Origin: Periplaneta americana
Lineage: Eukaryota > Arthropoda > Insecta > Blattodea > Blattidae
Assembly (NCBI RefSeq): GCF_040183065.1
Contig: NC_091125.1
Location: 128,281,621 to 128,345,620 of the forward strand
Length of the DNA: 64,000 bases
Direction: 5' to 3'
Shown here: positions 34,040 through 44,654 of the stretch, piece after piece
Layout: each line of letters opens with the position of its first letter
How positions within the stretch are numbered: the stretch's first letter is position 1
The notes under the pieces: model-generated
What the model saw: the letters and a program-made list of their open reading frames with translations, nothing else
Told to the model about the DNA's origin: nothing
Database searches by the model: none
Translations under genes and position numbers: made by a program

Positions 34040-34897
34040 TATATCGACGGAAAGTTTGGCTAATATTTATTATTTTCTACGAAATTATTTATATTAGTAA
34101 ACCAGGGAACCAGGGTTCAAATTCTTGTGGATTCACTCTGAATTTATAACTTGTGTTGGTCAAGCCAATTGTTGAGGCAATACAAAGCACAGTGGGTCAA
34201 ATTACGAAACTGGCTGGATAAAAGTATTTTTCTTCATCATCAAAAAATCATGATTTATTCCGTGTATATTATTCACAAGTAGCTATTCCTAAATTCAGTG
34301 CATTAAAAGTGCATCTCAGTGCAATATTAACAGCACTGCACAGTCCCCAATCAGAGGTGTCTCGGCGTGCATAGTTTACAGTGTTTACACCATCTCGCAG
34401 AGTCGTTTAGATGGTGGAAGTCTGTAACTGTATTTATGTTATCTGAGTACTTATTGTGGTGTTTTGGTATAGAGCATGTAGCTGAAAGTTTGGAAATTTA
34501 TATTTTAACCAGTTTCAGCAATAATTTACAATAGATACTCAATAATTTTAATAACATTAGTTCTATAAGAAACTTAATTATTTCACGTTTAATGTTTTTG
34601 ACGAGACTTTTAACATACTACGTCACGTCGTTTCACGATCTAAATAGAGCTAAAATGTAGTGCAACATTTCCAGTTTACGGCAACTATCAAATTATTTGC
34701 ACGTTCTTGTAACTTACTTAGTTATTTTACATTTTAGAGGTCGGTGCGCAACCGGTTACATCTAAGGTTATTTAAAGAACTGGACTCGTAGATTCTGGAA
34801 AAAGAAACGCTTGCTAATTGCATGAAAATAAAAATAGGAATACATGAATGTTCTGAAGGTGTAGAAAAATACTTAGAAAGGGATGTGAAAAATTTTG
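34040..34897. other. Intergenic stretch: nothing recognised
   Basis: About 0.86 kb of AT-rich DNA. Confidence 0.4.
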
Positions 34898-35110
34898 TAT
34901 AGTTGTCAAAAGAAAAAGTGGCCGCTCTCTTGAAGCAAAGTTCCCTTCGTGTATCTTCATTACAATTCGGAGACAGGCGATGTTACATGTTGTTGAACCA
35001 CGTTGCCTGATATCTACATTTATAATGAAATTACTCTGTATGTTACTTCATAGCTTAATGGTAGCGTTCCTGCCTCTTATTCGTGGGGTCCTGCGTTCGA
35101 ATACAACCTT
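34898..35110 (+). repeat. Unclassified repeat with tRNA-like segment, copy 1
   Basis: It starts 'agttgtcaaaagaaaaagtg', then 'gccgctctcttgaa'. The same start occurs on the minus strand near 39030. About 145 bases downstream, 'cttcatagcttaatggtagc' and 'gcgttcgaatacaacc' have A/B-box spacing. Confidence 0.5.
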
Positions 35111-35384
35111 GTACCTTTTATGTTCTTTTTGTTTTGTTTTTAAGAGAGATAGACAAAATATACATAATTCCTCCTTTCTCGTTTACGATTATTTTAGTAA
35201 TTAACGTCAGGTTCATGAATGTATTATGCCATGACTCTATCATTATCACATTGTGGCTGCAAATGGAAAGAAAAAAGATTTTATTCTCAACAAAAATATC
35301 TTTCGTGGCATAAATGAAACAAACTTAGTGGCGTCTGCCTAACATTCAAACAATTAAGCGTTCAAAAAACAAAACAAAAAGCCA

Positions 35385-35500
35385 CGATTCAGTATTTAGT
35401 CTATCTTCCCCATATCTCGATCATACCTTGCAGTCGATTGGGCATGGAATCGACTAGTTTTTGCAAATAGCGATTGTTCCTAGACACGACATTCCAGCAT
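35385..35500 (-). pseudogene. Tc1-like transposase, C-terminal fragment
   Basis: The minus-strand frame at about 35470-35405 reads QKLVDSMPNRLQGMIEIWGR before a stop, the characteristic 'SMP.R....I...GG/R' ending of Tc1-type transposases. Upstream coding is cut off by the LINE fragment that follows. Confidence 0.55.
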
Positions 35501-35543
35501 TCTGGACATACATACATACATGTTCTGCCCATGGGCAGGTCTT

Positions 35544-35950
35544 TCATTGCAAACCCAGCATTCTCCAATCTTTTCTATTTTCTGCCTTCCTCTTACTCTC
35601 TGCATACGATCCACATATCCTAATGTCGTCTATTATTCTTCTCAACCAGAGACCCAACCAATTCCTATTTCTCTTTCTAATCAGTTTCAGCATCGTTCTT
35701 TCTTCACCCACTTTTTCCAACACAACTTCATTTCTTTTTCTGTCTGTCCACTTCACACGCTCCGTTCTTCTCCACATCCACATTTCAAATGCTTCTATTC
35801 GTTTCTCTTCATTTCGTCGTAATGTCCATGTTTCTTCCCCATACAATGCCACACTCCACACAAAGCACTTCACTAGTCTCTTCCTTAGTTCTTTTTCCAG
35901 AGGTCCGCAGAAGATGTTCCTTTTTCTATTAAAAGCTTCCTTTGTTCATG
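35544..35950 (-). mobile_element. RTE (BovB-type) LINE C-terminal fragment
   Basis: The minus-strand frame (109 codons plus flank) reads KCFVWSVALYGEETWTLRRN, EAFEMWMWRRTERVKWTDR and VGEERTMLKLIRKRNRNWLG, then DDIRICGSYAESKRKAENRK and DWRML. These are the thumb and C-terminal signatures of RTE-clade LINE polymerases. The Gly-to-Glu change in the usual YG(S/C)ETW and a shortened middle suggest decay. Confidence 0.8.
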
Positions 35951-36261
35951 TTTGCAGTTTTTCTTGGGAAGGATAAATGCGGTAACTTCCGTTGCTTTCC
36001 GCACACCACTGTCTCTTTCGAATCTTATTAGATCCCAGGGGACGCAAGCGTGGAAATGAGGAGAGTGGATTTGACTAATTGGGCCTTCCGGACTTCATCG
36101 AAATTCACCGCAATATTAGTTCTATCAGGATGTTTGACCTGATCAGATACCGGGAAATCCCAATTATCTTTTGCCCCCCGCATCCTGGACTAGCTTCTAC
36201 AAATCATCAGAAAATCTTGGAGGGGGATTAGGCCAATTTTTCCGCAAATGTTTCCACACTT

Positions 36262-36342
36262 GTGCCCTCGTAGCTCAGCGGAAGAACGTCGGAATTTAGA
36301 TGTCAACATCTCAGGTTCAATTCCTCGTCACTCCTTTTCATT
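36262..36342 (+). repeat. tRNA-like segment of an unclassified repeat
   Basis: 'gccctcgtagctcagcggaa' and 'caggttcaattcctcgtcac' resemble the D-arm and T-arm of a tRNA, but no closed acceptor stem is evident. I take it as a retroposon head, not a functional tRNA. Confidence 0.45.
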
Positions 36343-36445
36343 TTATTGTGGTTCAAGATAGTACAGTGTAATAATATAAAAAGAAAAACTAACACCAGTA
36401 TTATGCAGCTGTTGTTCCAAACCTAATATTAAATGTATGTTACTT

Positions 36446-36560
36446 ATATCGCTAAAGAACGATAACTCAATACAAATTATAACTTGAATATCATTTATAC
36501 AGTATCACTATAGAACGATAACAGAATATAAATGATAAATATCGGTTTCTTTAATTAATA
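36446..36560. repeat. ~51-bp minisatellite, left block
   Basis: Two or so copies of a unit containing 'aaagaacgataacagaatat' and 'aacttgaatatcatttat'. The same unit recurs seven or more times at 38446-38820, on the other side of the LINE. Confidence 0.7.
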
Positions 36561-36658
36561 TAAGATATTATATAATATATTTAATTATTTAAATAAAATA
36601 ACCTATTTCACAAAGAAAAATGGTTATTTGTATTATAATAATTACTTACTTAAAATAC

Positions 36659-36660
36659 AG

Positions 36661-36728
<68 letters not shown>

Positions 36729-36729
36729 C
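36659..36729. repeat. (TTTA)n tail of a LINE
   Basis: About 17 units forming the 3' end of the minus-strand LINE. Confidence 0.95.
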
Positions 36730-38445
36730 CCTGGTAGAGATAAGGCCATCAGGCCTTCTCTTCCCCTCTACCATGGGATTACAACTACAATATTAAGAAT
36801 ACAATTACAATTATAATTACAATTAATATTAAATTTACAAATACAATAAAAATCAAAGTACTAAAAGATTAACTGATTAATAAAAGCTAGAAAGTTTATT
36901 GTAAAAGTTAAGAAGAGAGAAGCATTTCTTTTATTGATTAAGTAAAAATTAAACCTACTCTACGCAGTAAGAAAATGCTCAATAAGCTTTCTTTCGAACG
37001 CTACTAAATTCCGACAGTCTCTGATGTTACTGGGTAGGGTATTCTACAAGCGCGAGAGCGAGATTGTGTATGATGATGAATACGATGTCTTAAGTGTTGG
37101 TATGGCTAGTATGCGGCTATTTTGCGTGCGTGTAAAGAGATTATGATATGATGACAGGTAACTGAAACGGGAGGCAAGGTAGGTAGGTGTAGAAGTGTGA
37201 GGAACTTGGAAAAGGAGAACAAGAGAATGAAAATTTCTACGTTCGTTAAGCCGTAGCCAGTTTAGTGTTTGGAAAGATGGGGTAATGTGGTCAGCGCGAC
37301 GGACATCGCAGACGAAGCGAACACAAGAATTATGAACACGTTGTAATTTTTGCGACTGGTTGACATTGAGGTCAGTCAGTAGAAAATCACAATAATCGAA
37401 GTGGGGCATTACTAGTGTTTCCACTAGTATTTTCTTAAGTGATAGCGGAAGGAATTTTCGAATGCTGTTTAAGGAATGTAGTATGGAAAGCACTTTTTTG
37501 GTAATATGGGTTACTTCCAGTTTAAATGCTTATCAAAGTAAACTCCAAGGCTTTTAACACAGGAAGCAAAAGGGATTATTGTGTCGTTTAACTTGACTGG
37601 AAGAGCAGAAGTAACATTGCATAATAGATGTTGATGTCCCACTATGATTGCTTGTGATTTTCTTGCATTGAGAGTCAAACCAAACTTTCTGGCCCATGCA
37701 GATATAGATTCAAAGTCCTCGTTAAGATTTTATATTGCGTCATTGAGTGAGTCAGGGGTTGTATGGATATAGATTTGTAAATCGTCTGCGTAGAGGTGAT
37801 GCTTACAGTACTGTAGAGTCGAGGGGATGTCATTTACGTAAATAGTGAATAGTAGTGGTGACAGAACAGATCCCTGTGGGATTCCAGAATCAACGATACG
37901 CCATGAGGAAGTTCGACTTCCAACGCAAATACACTGCTGACGTTCGCTGAGATAAGAGGAGAACCAAGAAACTGTCCTTTCTGATAGTTGGAGTAATCGT
38001 AATTTTCTCGTCAGTAAGTCGATATTTACAGTGTCAAACGCCTTACTGAAGTCTAGTAGTGTCAGTATTGTAATTTTACGTTCGTCCATAGCTTTTCGGA
38101 TGTCTTCCGTTACTTCCAACAGTGCAGTCGCTGTACTGTGTCGAGTCCTGAAACCTGACTGATGTGTGTCCAAGAGTTCATATCTGTTTAGGTAGTCAAT
38201 GAGTTGTCTGTGTACTATCCTCTCTAACGCCTTCGATAAGGTAGATAGAATACTAATAGGTCGATGGTCGTTGGGGGTAGTCGGCGTTTTAACTTTGGGT
38301 ATAGGGCGCACAAAGGCATTTTTCCAAGCTTCAGGAAAAATGGATGTCGTCAGCGAAGCGTTGAAAATGTGTGTCAGTGTTGGTAAGATTACGTCAATAA
38401 GTTTGATTATCATTGCGATACTAATGTCGTCACAACCTGTCGCTT
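36730..38445 (-). mobile_element. CR1/Jockey-like LINE with reverse transcriptase, disrupted
   Basis: Minus-strand RT frame from 38413: FPEAWKNAFVRPIPKVKTP, HRPISILSTLSKALERIVHR, HQSGFRTRHSTATALL, LTLLDFSKAFDTVN, SGIPQGSVLSPLLFTIYVND and the catalytic HHLYADDLQIY. These are RT motifs 1-5 in order. The frame stops at 37730, apparently through one nonsense codon, because coding (NLNEDFESISAWARKFGLTL) continues. A shift near 37520 leads into the C-terminal part 37493-37044 (FDYCDFLLTDLNVNQSQKLQ, then LASRFSYLSSYHN). The 3' end is 'ggccttatctctaccagggt' plus (AAAT)n. 5'-truncated, so no endonuclease domain. Confidence 0.9.
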
Positions 38446-38820
38446 ATTTATGTCGCGAAAGAACAATAAGAGAATATAAATAACTTGAATATTATTTATA
38501 ACGCTAGAGAACGAAAATAGAATATAAATGATAACATGAATATTATTTATTTCGCTAAAGAACGATAACAAAATATAAAAAAAACTGAATATTATTCATG
38601 TGGTTAAAGAACGATAACAGAATACAAACGATGACTTGAATAATATTTATATCTCTAAAGAACGATAACAGAATACAAAAAATTATAAATTGAATTTTAT
38701 TTATATCGCTAAAAGAACGATAACAAAATATACATAACTTGATATATATAAAGAACGATAACAGAATATAAATGATAATTTGAATATTATATCCATAAAA
38801 AGAACGATTAAAACATAAAA
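38446..38820. repeat. ~51-bp minisatellite, right block
   Basis: About seven degenerate copies of 'cgctaaagaacgataacaga' with 'atataaatgataacttgaat' and 'attatttata'. They are continuous in type with the block at 36446, so the LINE seems to have landed in or beside this array. Confidence 0.8.
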
Positions 38821-38829
38821 TGAAAACGT

Positions 38830-39036
38830 AAAGAAGGCCCGAACCCATAACCTTCCACTCATTAAGCAAGTACTCTACCGCTAGTCTACGAGACTCAGAC
38901 ATGAAATACTTTCATAGTTCCGAAACTTCTTCTACAAGCACATGCATCGTGTAACAACGCCGTGACCCGAAGTGGACTTAGAAAATATTCGCTGTTCACG
39001 AGTGCGGCCACTTTTTTTTTTTTGACAACTGTACAT
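38830..39036 (-). repeat. Unclassified repeat with tRNA-like segment, copy 2
   Basis: On the minus strand it begins 'cagttgtcaaaaaaaaaaaa' then 'gtggccgcactc', matching 34898. After about 130 bases comes 'gtctcgtagactagcggtag' with 'ggttatgggttcgggcc', an A/B-box-like pair. Confidence 0.5.
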
Positions 39037-39044
39037 AATTTTAG

Positions 39045-39616
39045 CAATCAGTGGAAGTAAATTCATATAAGTAAAGAAAAATGTTATATTAAGTAGGCCT
39101 CTTCTGATTGGTTGAAAAAAATAACATTTCCTATTTCAGTATGTGATGCAATACTCTCTAGAAAAAACAGGTGCTGTATTTACCCCATCCACCTCTTCTC
39201 TAGGAAGACCCAGGAAGCTATTTCGTGAAAGTAATAGTAGATCTAAAAGAAGACAAATTCAACCCCTTGTTTGTACACACTCGCAACAAGAAGTTAAATT
39301 TATTGTTTGAAAAGGAAACTACCGAATTGACGAGAGTACTTTCCCAAGGGTAGCTTCCATTTGAAAATAATAATCATAAATACTGATAACACAAATGTTT
39401 ATTTTTATTTTTATTTGTTTAGTATGCTGTGTCTTTTGGCAACCCTTACTGAAGGGCAGCTACCCTTGTATCTATTTATGTATGTAATTGAAATTCAAGT
39501 CATGTAATAATATATACTATATACACCGTGTCCTTTTCAAATCTCCCACATTTTAATTAATCATTGTTAACAAAGTATGCGGAATTGTGAAATGAGGCTG
39601 GTATTAAAAGAAAGAT
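39045..39616. other. Intergenic stretch: nothing recognised
   Basis: About 0.57 kb. 'tacaccgtgtccttttcaaa' at about 39523 might be the terminus of the transposon downstream. Confidence 0.35.
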
Positions 39617-39800
39617 AAACTCAATGAATTGTTATTTTATTTGTTTGAAGTTAATTCATCTGTCACATGTCGGGCAACAGTTACATAAAACAAAATGGCG
39701 ACTCCCAGAAACTCAAAGAATTGTTATTTCATTTGTTTGAAGTAATTCATCTGTCGCATGTTGGGCAACAATTACATGAAGCAAAATGGCGACTCCGCAG
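39617..39800. repeat. 92-bp tandem duplication at a transposase start
   Basis: 39617-39708 and 39709-39800 share 'aaactcaa(t/a)gaattgttatt', 'catctgtc(a/g)catgt(c/t)ggg' and 'aaaatggcgactcc'. Both copies contain the ATG context of the transposase that follows. Confidence 0.85.
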
Positions 39801-40118
39801 CAACGCGCAGAAACTTTTCTGGTATTCAGAGACGAAATCAATAATTACAGTGCAAAAAAAAAAAACCGGAGAGAATATGGAGGAAATGCACCTGATGGGG
39901 AAACCATTAAGACATGGTGTGAGAAGTTTCTGGCGACTGGAGGTGTGGACAAACAATCCGGAGGTTCTCGTCGACGTGTCTCAGAAGAGAAGGTTGAACA
40001 AATTAAAGCAGGATTTCAGAGAAGTCCTCAAAAATCAATTCGCCATACATCCCGGCAGTTCTATGTGCCGAGATCAACTGTGCATCGAGTGCTTCATAAG
40101 CTACTTCGTAAACGATAA
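39786..40118 (+). pseudogene. Mariner-type transposase, N-terminal part only
   Basis: A 110-codon frame starts MATPQQRAETFLVFRDEINN. It contains TIKTWCEKFLATGGVDKQSG and EEKVEQIKAGFQRSPQKSIR, then the helix-turn-helix-like RQFYVPRSTVHRVLHKLLR. This is the two-part DNA-binding domain of an insect mariner/Tc1-group transposase. The catalytic DDE/D region is absent downstream, so the protein would bind DNA ends at most. Confidence 0.8.
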
Positions 40119-40528
40119 TATCTACAACATTATACAAGAACTGAATTGTTGCGAAACGCGTAAAACCTATAATTGAAAATTACGTGTTGCTTTCATGAGA
40201 CTTGTTTTTTTTCTTCCTATTTCTTCCTACATTAATTTCTGTTGCAATTAGAGCAAATTAATGAGTTATATAAAGTGACATCAAAAAAATTTTCCTTGCA
40301 CTTTTATCTATGTCCTGATTGTACCTATGCAGTGTAAAATATTACCATGGCAACTAAAACTTACCATTAAGCAAAGCCTGCATGGTGTAGCAAAAAAAAA
40401 AGTACAATAAAAATGTAAGGAAAAAGTTTTTGATGTCAATGTACTTAGTGTTCAATTATAAATGGGAGCTTTCAGTGCTTGTTTTTATAACTATATCCAT
40501 GAGGTCATCATCATTGAGAGAGTTTAAT

Positions 40529-40713
40529 CACAGTCTAGTATATATACAGTCGCGAAGCTCAGTACTTAGTAAATATGCAAACATTAGGTAGTTGCTCACC
40601 ACTAGGATCGCTAATATCGCCTCATTATAGGCAATGCAAAATAGTACCGTCACAGTCTATTGTTTTTAGCACCCTCAAAACTCAAGCTTCGTGACTGTAT
40701 ATAGTAGACTGTG
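40529..40713. mobile_element. MITE family M7, copy 2
   Basis: 185 bp with inverted CACAGTCTA ends and the 'cgaagct' motif. A perfect 7-bp flank GTTTAAT lies at 40522-40528 and 40714-40720. Confidence 0.88.
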
Positions 40714-40856
40714 GTTTAATCCTCAAGGCACAGATAAACGATGTAGGCCATGTCTGTTGACATTTGGTATTGTTTGGTATTTTTTTTTTTTTTTGGTCAA
40801 CAAATGAATGCAGCGTTGTATTAAAAACAAAAAATAAATGACATCCATGGTATTAG

Positions 40857-41038
40857 CACAGTCTAGTATGTACAGTCACGAAGCTCAATATGTAGGGAAT
40901 ATGCATCCATACATAGTTGCTAACCACTAGGATCGCTACTATCGCCTCATCACAGACAATGCGAAATAGTACTGGCACAGTCTACTGTTCCTAGTACCCT
41001 CACAACTCAAGCTTCGTGAGTGTATATATTAGACTGTA
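40857..41038. mobile_element. MITE family M7, copy 3
   Basis: 182 bp with inverted CACAGTCTA / TAGACTGTA ends. A perfect 7-bp flank GTATTAG lies at 40850-40856 and 41039-41045. Only 143 bases separate it from copy 2, and it has the same orientation. Confidence 0.88.
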
Positions 41039-41045
41039 GTATTAG

Positions 41046-41809
41046 TACAACCAAACTTAATGTAAAATTTTTAAATATTTCTTAAGTAAGGACAAAATAA
41101 GTGTTACAACAGAACATTACAAATTTATTCTAGAAACATACTTCAGCACAGGAGTTTTAGTTGAAAAGCAGTATCGCTGTGATGTTGACCATTGCTTCAA
41201 TAAATTTCTGGCTAATTGGCCACAATTCCAGAAACTTCCTTCCACGAAACCTGGTCAAAATTGTTAACAGTTGTATTCAGTGTTTTCTTGTCCACGTGAC
41301 AAAGTAATGCACGTGTTTAAGAACGGACTTAATTTAAAAAATCAAAATACTAAGTGCGAAACTCAGACAGTCGAAAATACCAAAAATTATTAAATCAATA
41401 AAATCGTCTGTCTTTGTATAGACTTGGTTAACAAATCTATGCCGCCGTGAAAGTAAAAACAAGTGCCGGGGACTCCCATTCAAAACTGAACACGGAAATA
41501 AAAAATCAGACAAATGAAAGTAAACAAAAGGAATAGAAGTAATTAATTAATATGTATATAGTGAATATGAAAATGAGAAGAAAAGATGAAATTGATTACT
41601 TTACTAATTACAATATATTACGCTACGTATAAAATAATTATTTATTACATTAATTTCATCATGGATGATATCATCATCAGTGATACTGATCATGAATATG
41701 TTGAAATATCCGAAAATAAATAATCGAAACTTAAAAAATAAGTATAGAATATTCCTATAAAAGTAGACTAAAGCATAATTTTGAACGTTGCGATTAATAA
41801 AATATTTAA
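41046..41809. other. Intergenic stretch: nothing recognised
   Basis: AT-rich, about 0.76 kb. Confidence 0.4.
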
Positions 41810-42560
41810 TTTACAGTTTTAAACTCTAAATTTATGAAAATACCGGTAAGTGTTGTCTGTAACGTTAAATACTGAATTTTAGCGCTAATTAGAATTAAGA
41901 ATTTTAAATACTGAATTCATCAAAATCAATATAACCTAAAATTTCAAATTCTGAATTTTTAAAAATAAGATAATATAATGCTCAATTTTTAAGTAGTCTG
42001 TGAATTTCTACAAGAAAAAATCTATAATTTACAATATGACGAAATTAAAATCAGCATTTTTAAATGCTAATTTTCTTGTAAGTAAGCGAAATGTACAATT
42101 TAAAAAAACATTGGCTTTCTAAGAAATAAATTAACCGGTAATTTTAAATTTCGAATTGCTATCAATAAATACACTCAGTGAATTAAAATGCTGAATTTCT
42201 GAAAGAAAATGTAATCTAAGATTGTAAATTATAATGTCAAAAATAATCGTAGTTTACTGTTTTAAATTCTATATTTAATAAAGTAGGCTAAGTACAATAT
42301 TTTAAATTCTGAGCTCTATTATGTAACACATCAAAGTAGTCATAGCAACACCGTTCTTCATAGATGTTGAAGTCTACAATTTTAAATGTCGAATTTAAAG
42401 AAAAATACATAATCCATACTATTTCATGAGAATTAAAAAAATTAATGTGGCCAAAATTTAAAGTAAGATTAATTAAAAATTAACGTATTTGGTAATTTTT
42501 TACCCTGAATTTAAACAAAAGTGCTGGCAGCCTACAATTTTAGATGATGAAGCTACAAAA
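41810..42560. repeat. Decayed AT-rich tandem repeat
   Basis: A core such as 'ttttaaat(t/a)ctgaattt' recurs roughly every 45-70 bases over 750 bases (for example near 41868, 41911, 41950, 42190, 42265, 42310). No coding potential. It may be an old minisatellite. Confidence 0.5.
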
Positions 42561-43487
42561 ATAAATTAGTGTCATATTTCGCACTTGGGATTTCAAGTTT
42601 CAATATCCATAGAGTCAGTGGACAAGTATTCAATTAACCAAGAAATGTGTTAAACAAACTTAATCTTCTCAACAACTTAAATGTTAAAAATATAATAATA
42701 AATTAATACATATTACTCAAAATATTTAAATACAAAAAAGAACGAATAAACATGGAGATCTGTGCGCATAATTTTCAAATACCTACATTAGTATTTTATC
42801 AAACCACAGTATGAATAACTTACATTTAAGATGAAGCTTCGGAAAGTTGAGGCACTAAACAACGGACATGAGTCTTCTGATTTATCGCCACGTCATCGCT
42901 TGCTTGCCGATCTATTTCATCCCTAACCCACATCACTACACACACTGATCTGGGTGGTAGTTTTTCTAAGACGGCGCCGGTAGCATCGCACTCTTGGTGT
43001 CATTGCAAGTGACTGTACAGTATGAACGCATGCGCACTTGCTTACCTTGCTGCAGAACAAATGAAGACAATTCATAATGTTGTAATTGTTGAGGTATCTT
43101 CTAAACTTCAAAATTTGCGACGTTTTTCTTACATGTGTTGATGCAAAATGAAATAACGTAGGCGTTCGAAACTTGTCCTTTATGTCGAGTTTTTCCCGAT
43201 ACGCGATAAGCTTGAACCTGTTTTGAATTGCGTTATGATAACTAAATGCAGCTTATAGAACTGGTCTGACGCTTATATTCAGTTTTATCATTACAGACGT
43301 ACACATTTACGGTTATGAATTCATTAGAGCTTGAAGATACTCAAAATACATAGTTGCTCGCTGATCTGCATCTATGTATCTTATTATTTTTTAATATTTT
43401 ACTCCAAGTATCTGATCATATCTTCACATGTCGACTTACCAAACAGACACATGTGAGGTTAACGAATTACCATCACTCTTCTTAGAC
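42561..43487. other. Intergenic stretch: nothing recognised
   Basis: About 0.9 kb. A somewhat GC-richer patch at 42955-43060 has no identifiable function. Confidence 0.35.
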
Positions 43488-43489
43488 AA

Positions 43490-43558
<69 letters not shown>

Positions 43559-43560
43559 TA
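43488..43560. repeat. (AAT)n to (ATT)n switching microsatellite
   Basis: About 12 AAT units change at one point (43525-43527) into about 12 ATT units. This makes a perfect long hairpin. Confidence 0.95.
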
Positions 43561-43942
43561 TCTATTCATTTATTTATTTTGCTAATAATTGTAACATAAA
43601 ATATAATATATACAGAAAAACTTTAGCTCGCCCCTGAAAAAATAGAACTCGTGCTCAGGGGCGGATTCTTGAATTGAAATTAAGACGTACATAATACAAT
43701 TTGTCTTATGACTACTATGCAATTAGAATATATAAATTTACAATTTTTCAATGTTTATAAAATCCATAGGCTACATAACTTTTTAAATTTAATACTAGAA
43801 CTATTAGAATTGAGAAGATTAGGATATTTAAAAATAAATTTGTTATATATTCTTGGGCCTAAATTACTACTATGATCAAATACTGTAGAAGTGTTGCATT
43901 TTGGTTCAAACAATTTTAAAGAATTCATATCTTTGTTTCATA

Positions 43943-44154
43943 AAATGCATATAGAGTGTTAGTTGGGAGTCCGGAGGGAAACAGATCTTTGAGGAGGCCG
44001 AGACGTAGATTGGAGGATAATATTAAAATAGATTTGAGGGAGGTGGGTAATGATGATAGAGACTGGATTAATCTTGCACAGGATAGGGACCGATGGCGGT
44101 CTTATGTGAGGGCGGCAATGAATCTGCAGGTTCCTTAAAAGCCATTTGTAAGTA
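43943..44154 (+). mobile_element. RTE/R4-like LINE, 3' end fragment
   Basis: It encodes MLVGSPEGNRSLRRPRRRLE, DNIKIDLREVGNDDRDWINL and AQDRDRWRSYVRAAMNLQVP in one 60-codon frame, the C-terminus of the LINE. The 3' end is 'ttccttaaaagccatttgta'. Confidence 0.85.
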
Positions 44155-44216
<62 letters not shown>

Positions 44217-44217
44217 C
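44155..44217. repeat. (AAT)n microsatellite
   Basis: About 20 units starting at the LINE 3' end. Confidence 0.95.
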
Positions 44218-44348
44218 AATATCGTCTTCATAAACACCTCGTGGATTAGGCCCAACGATGGCATAATTAATCGTTAGCATGAGGGTAACAGTCATGGACA
44301 TCACAGCTGTAACAAACGAACCTGTTCTATTCATACACTTGTTCTCAC

Positions 44349-44417
44349 ACAAGCTCGCCATCGGTCTCTATCCTAAGCAAGATTAATCCAGTCTCTACCA
44401 TCATATCCAACCTTACA
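44349..44417 (-). mobile_element. RTE/R4-like LINE, small fragment
   Basis: On the minus strand 'gtaaggttggatatgatggt' and 'agagactggattaatcttgc' match the DWINLAQDRD block. About 70 bases remain. Confidence 0.65.
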
Positions 44418-44606
44418 TAATAATATTAATGCTCTTTCTCAGCAATGGGTGGGCCAATTGTATTAGTCACTAAAATTAATCAATTGTCTAGTCTTCTAAA
44501 TTGGGATTAATTATCCTGCCTGTAATCTTCACTTGATTCCCCTAAGACGTTAAGATGAATGTCAGAATGAGCCCAAAAAGAAATGGGCCGCTGACCTATT
44601 ATCCAC

Positions 44607-44607
<1 letters not shown>

Positions 44608-44652
<45 letters not shown>
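44608..44652. repeat. (AT)n microsatellite
   Basis: About 22 units ending exactly at the inverted-repeat element that follows. Confidence 0.95.

Positions 44653-44654
<2 letters not shown>

Noticed and set aside
35461-35976. 171-codon plus-strand frame rich in Ser, Phe and Leu
   Set aside because: Antisense of the RTE LINE fragment, whose minus-strand reading shows clear polymerase motifs.
36262-36342. Possible functional tRNA gene
   Set aside because: D-arm- and T-arm-like sequence only. Stem pairing fails and the context is repetitive.
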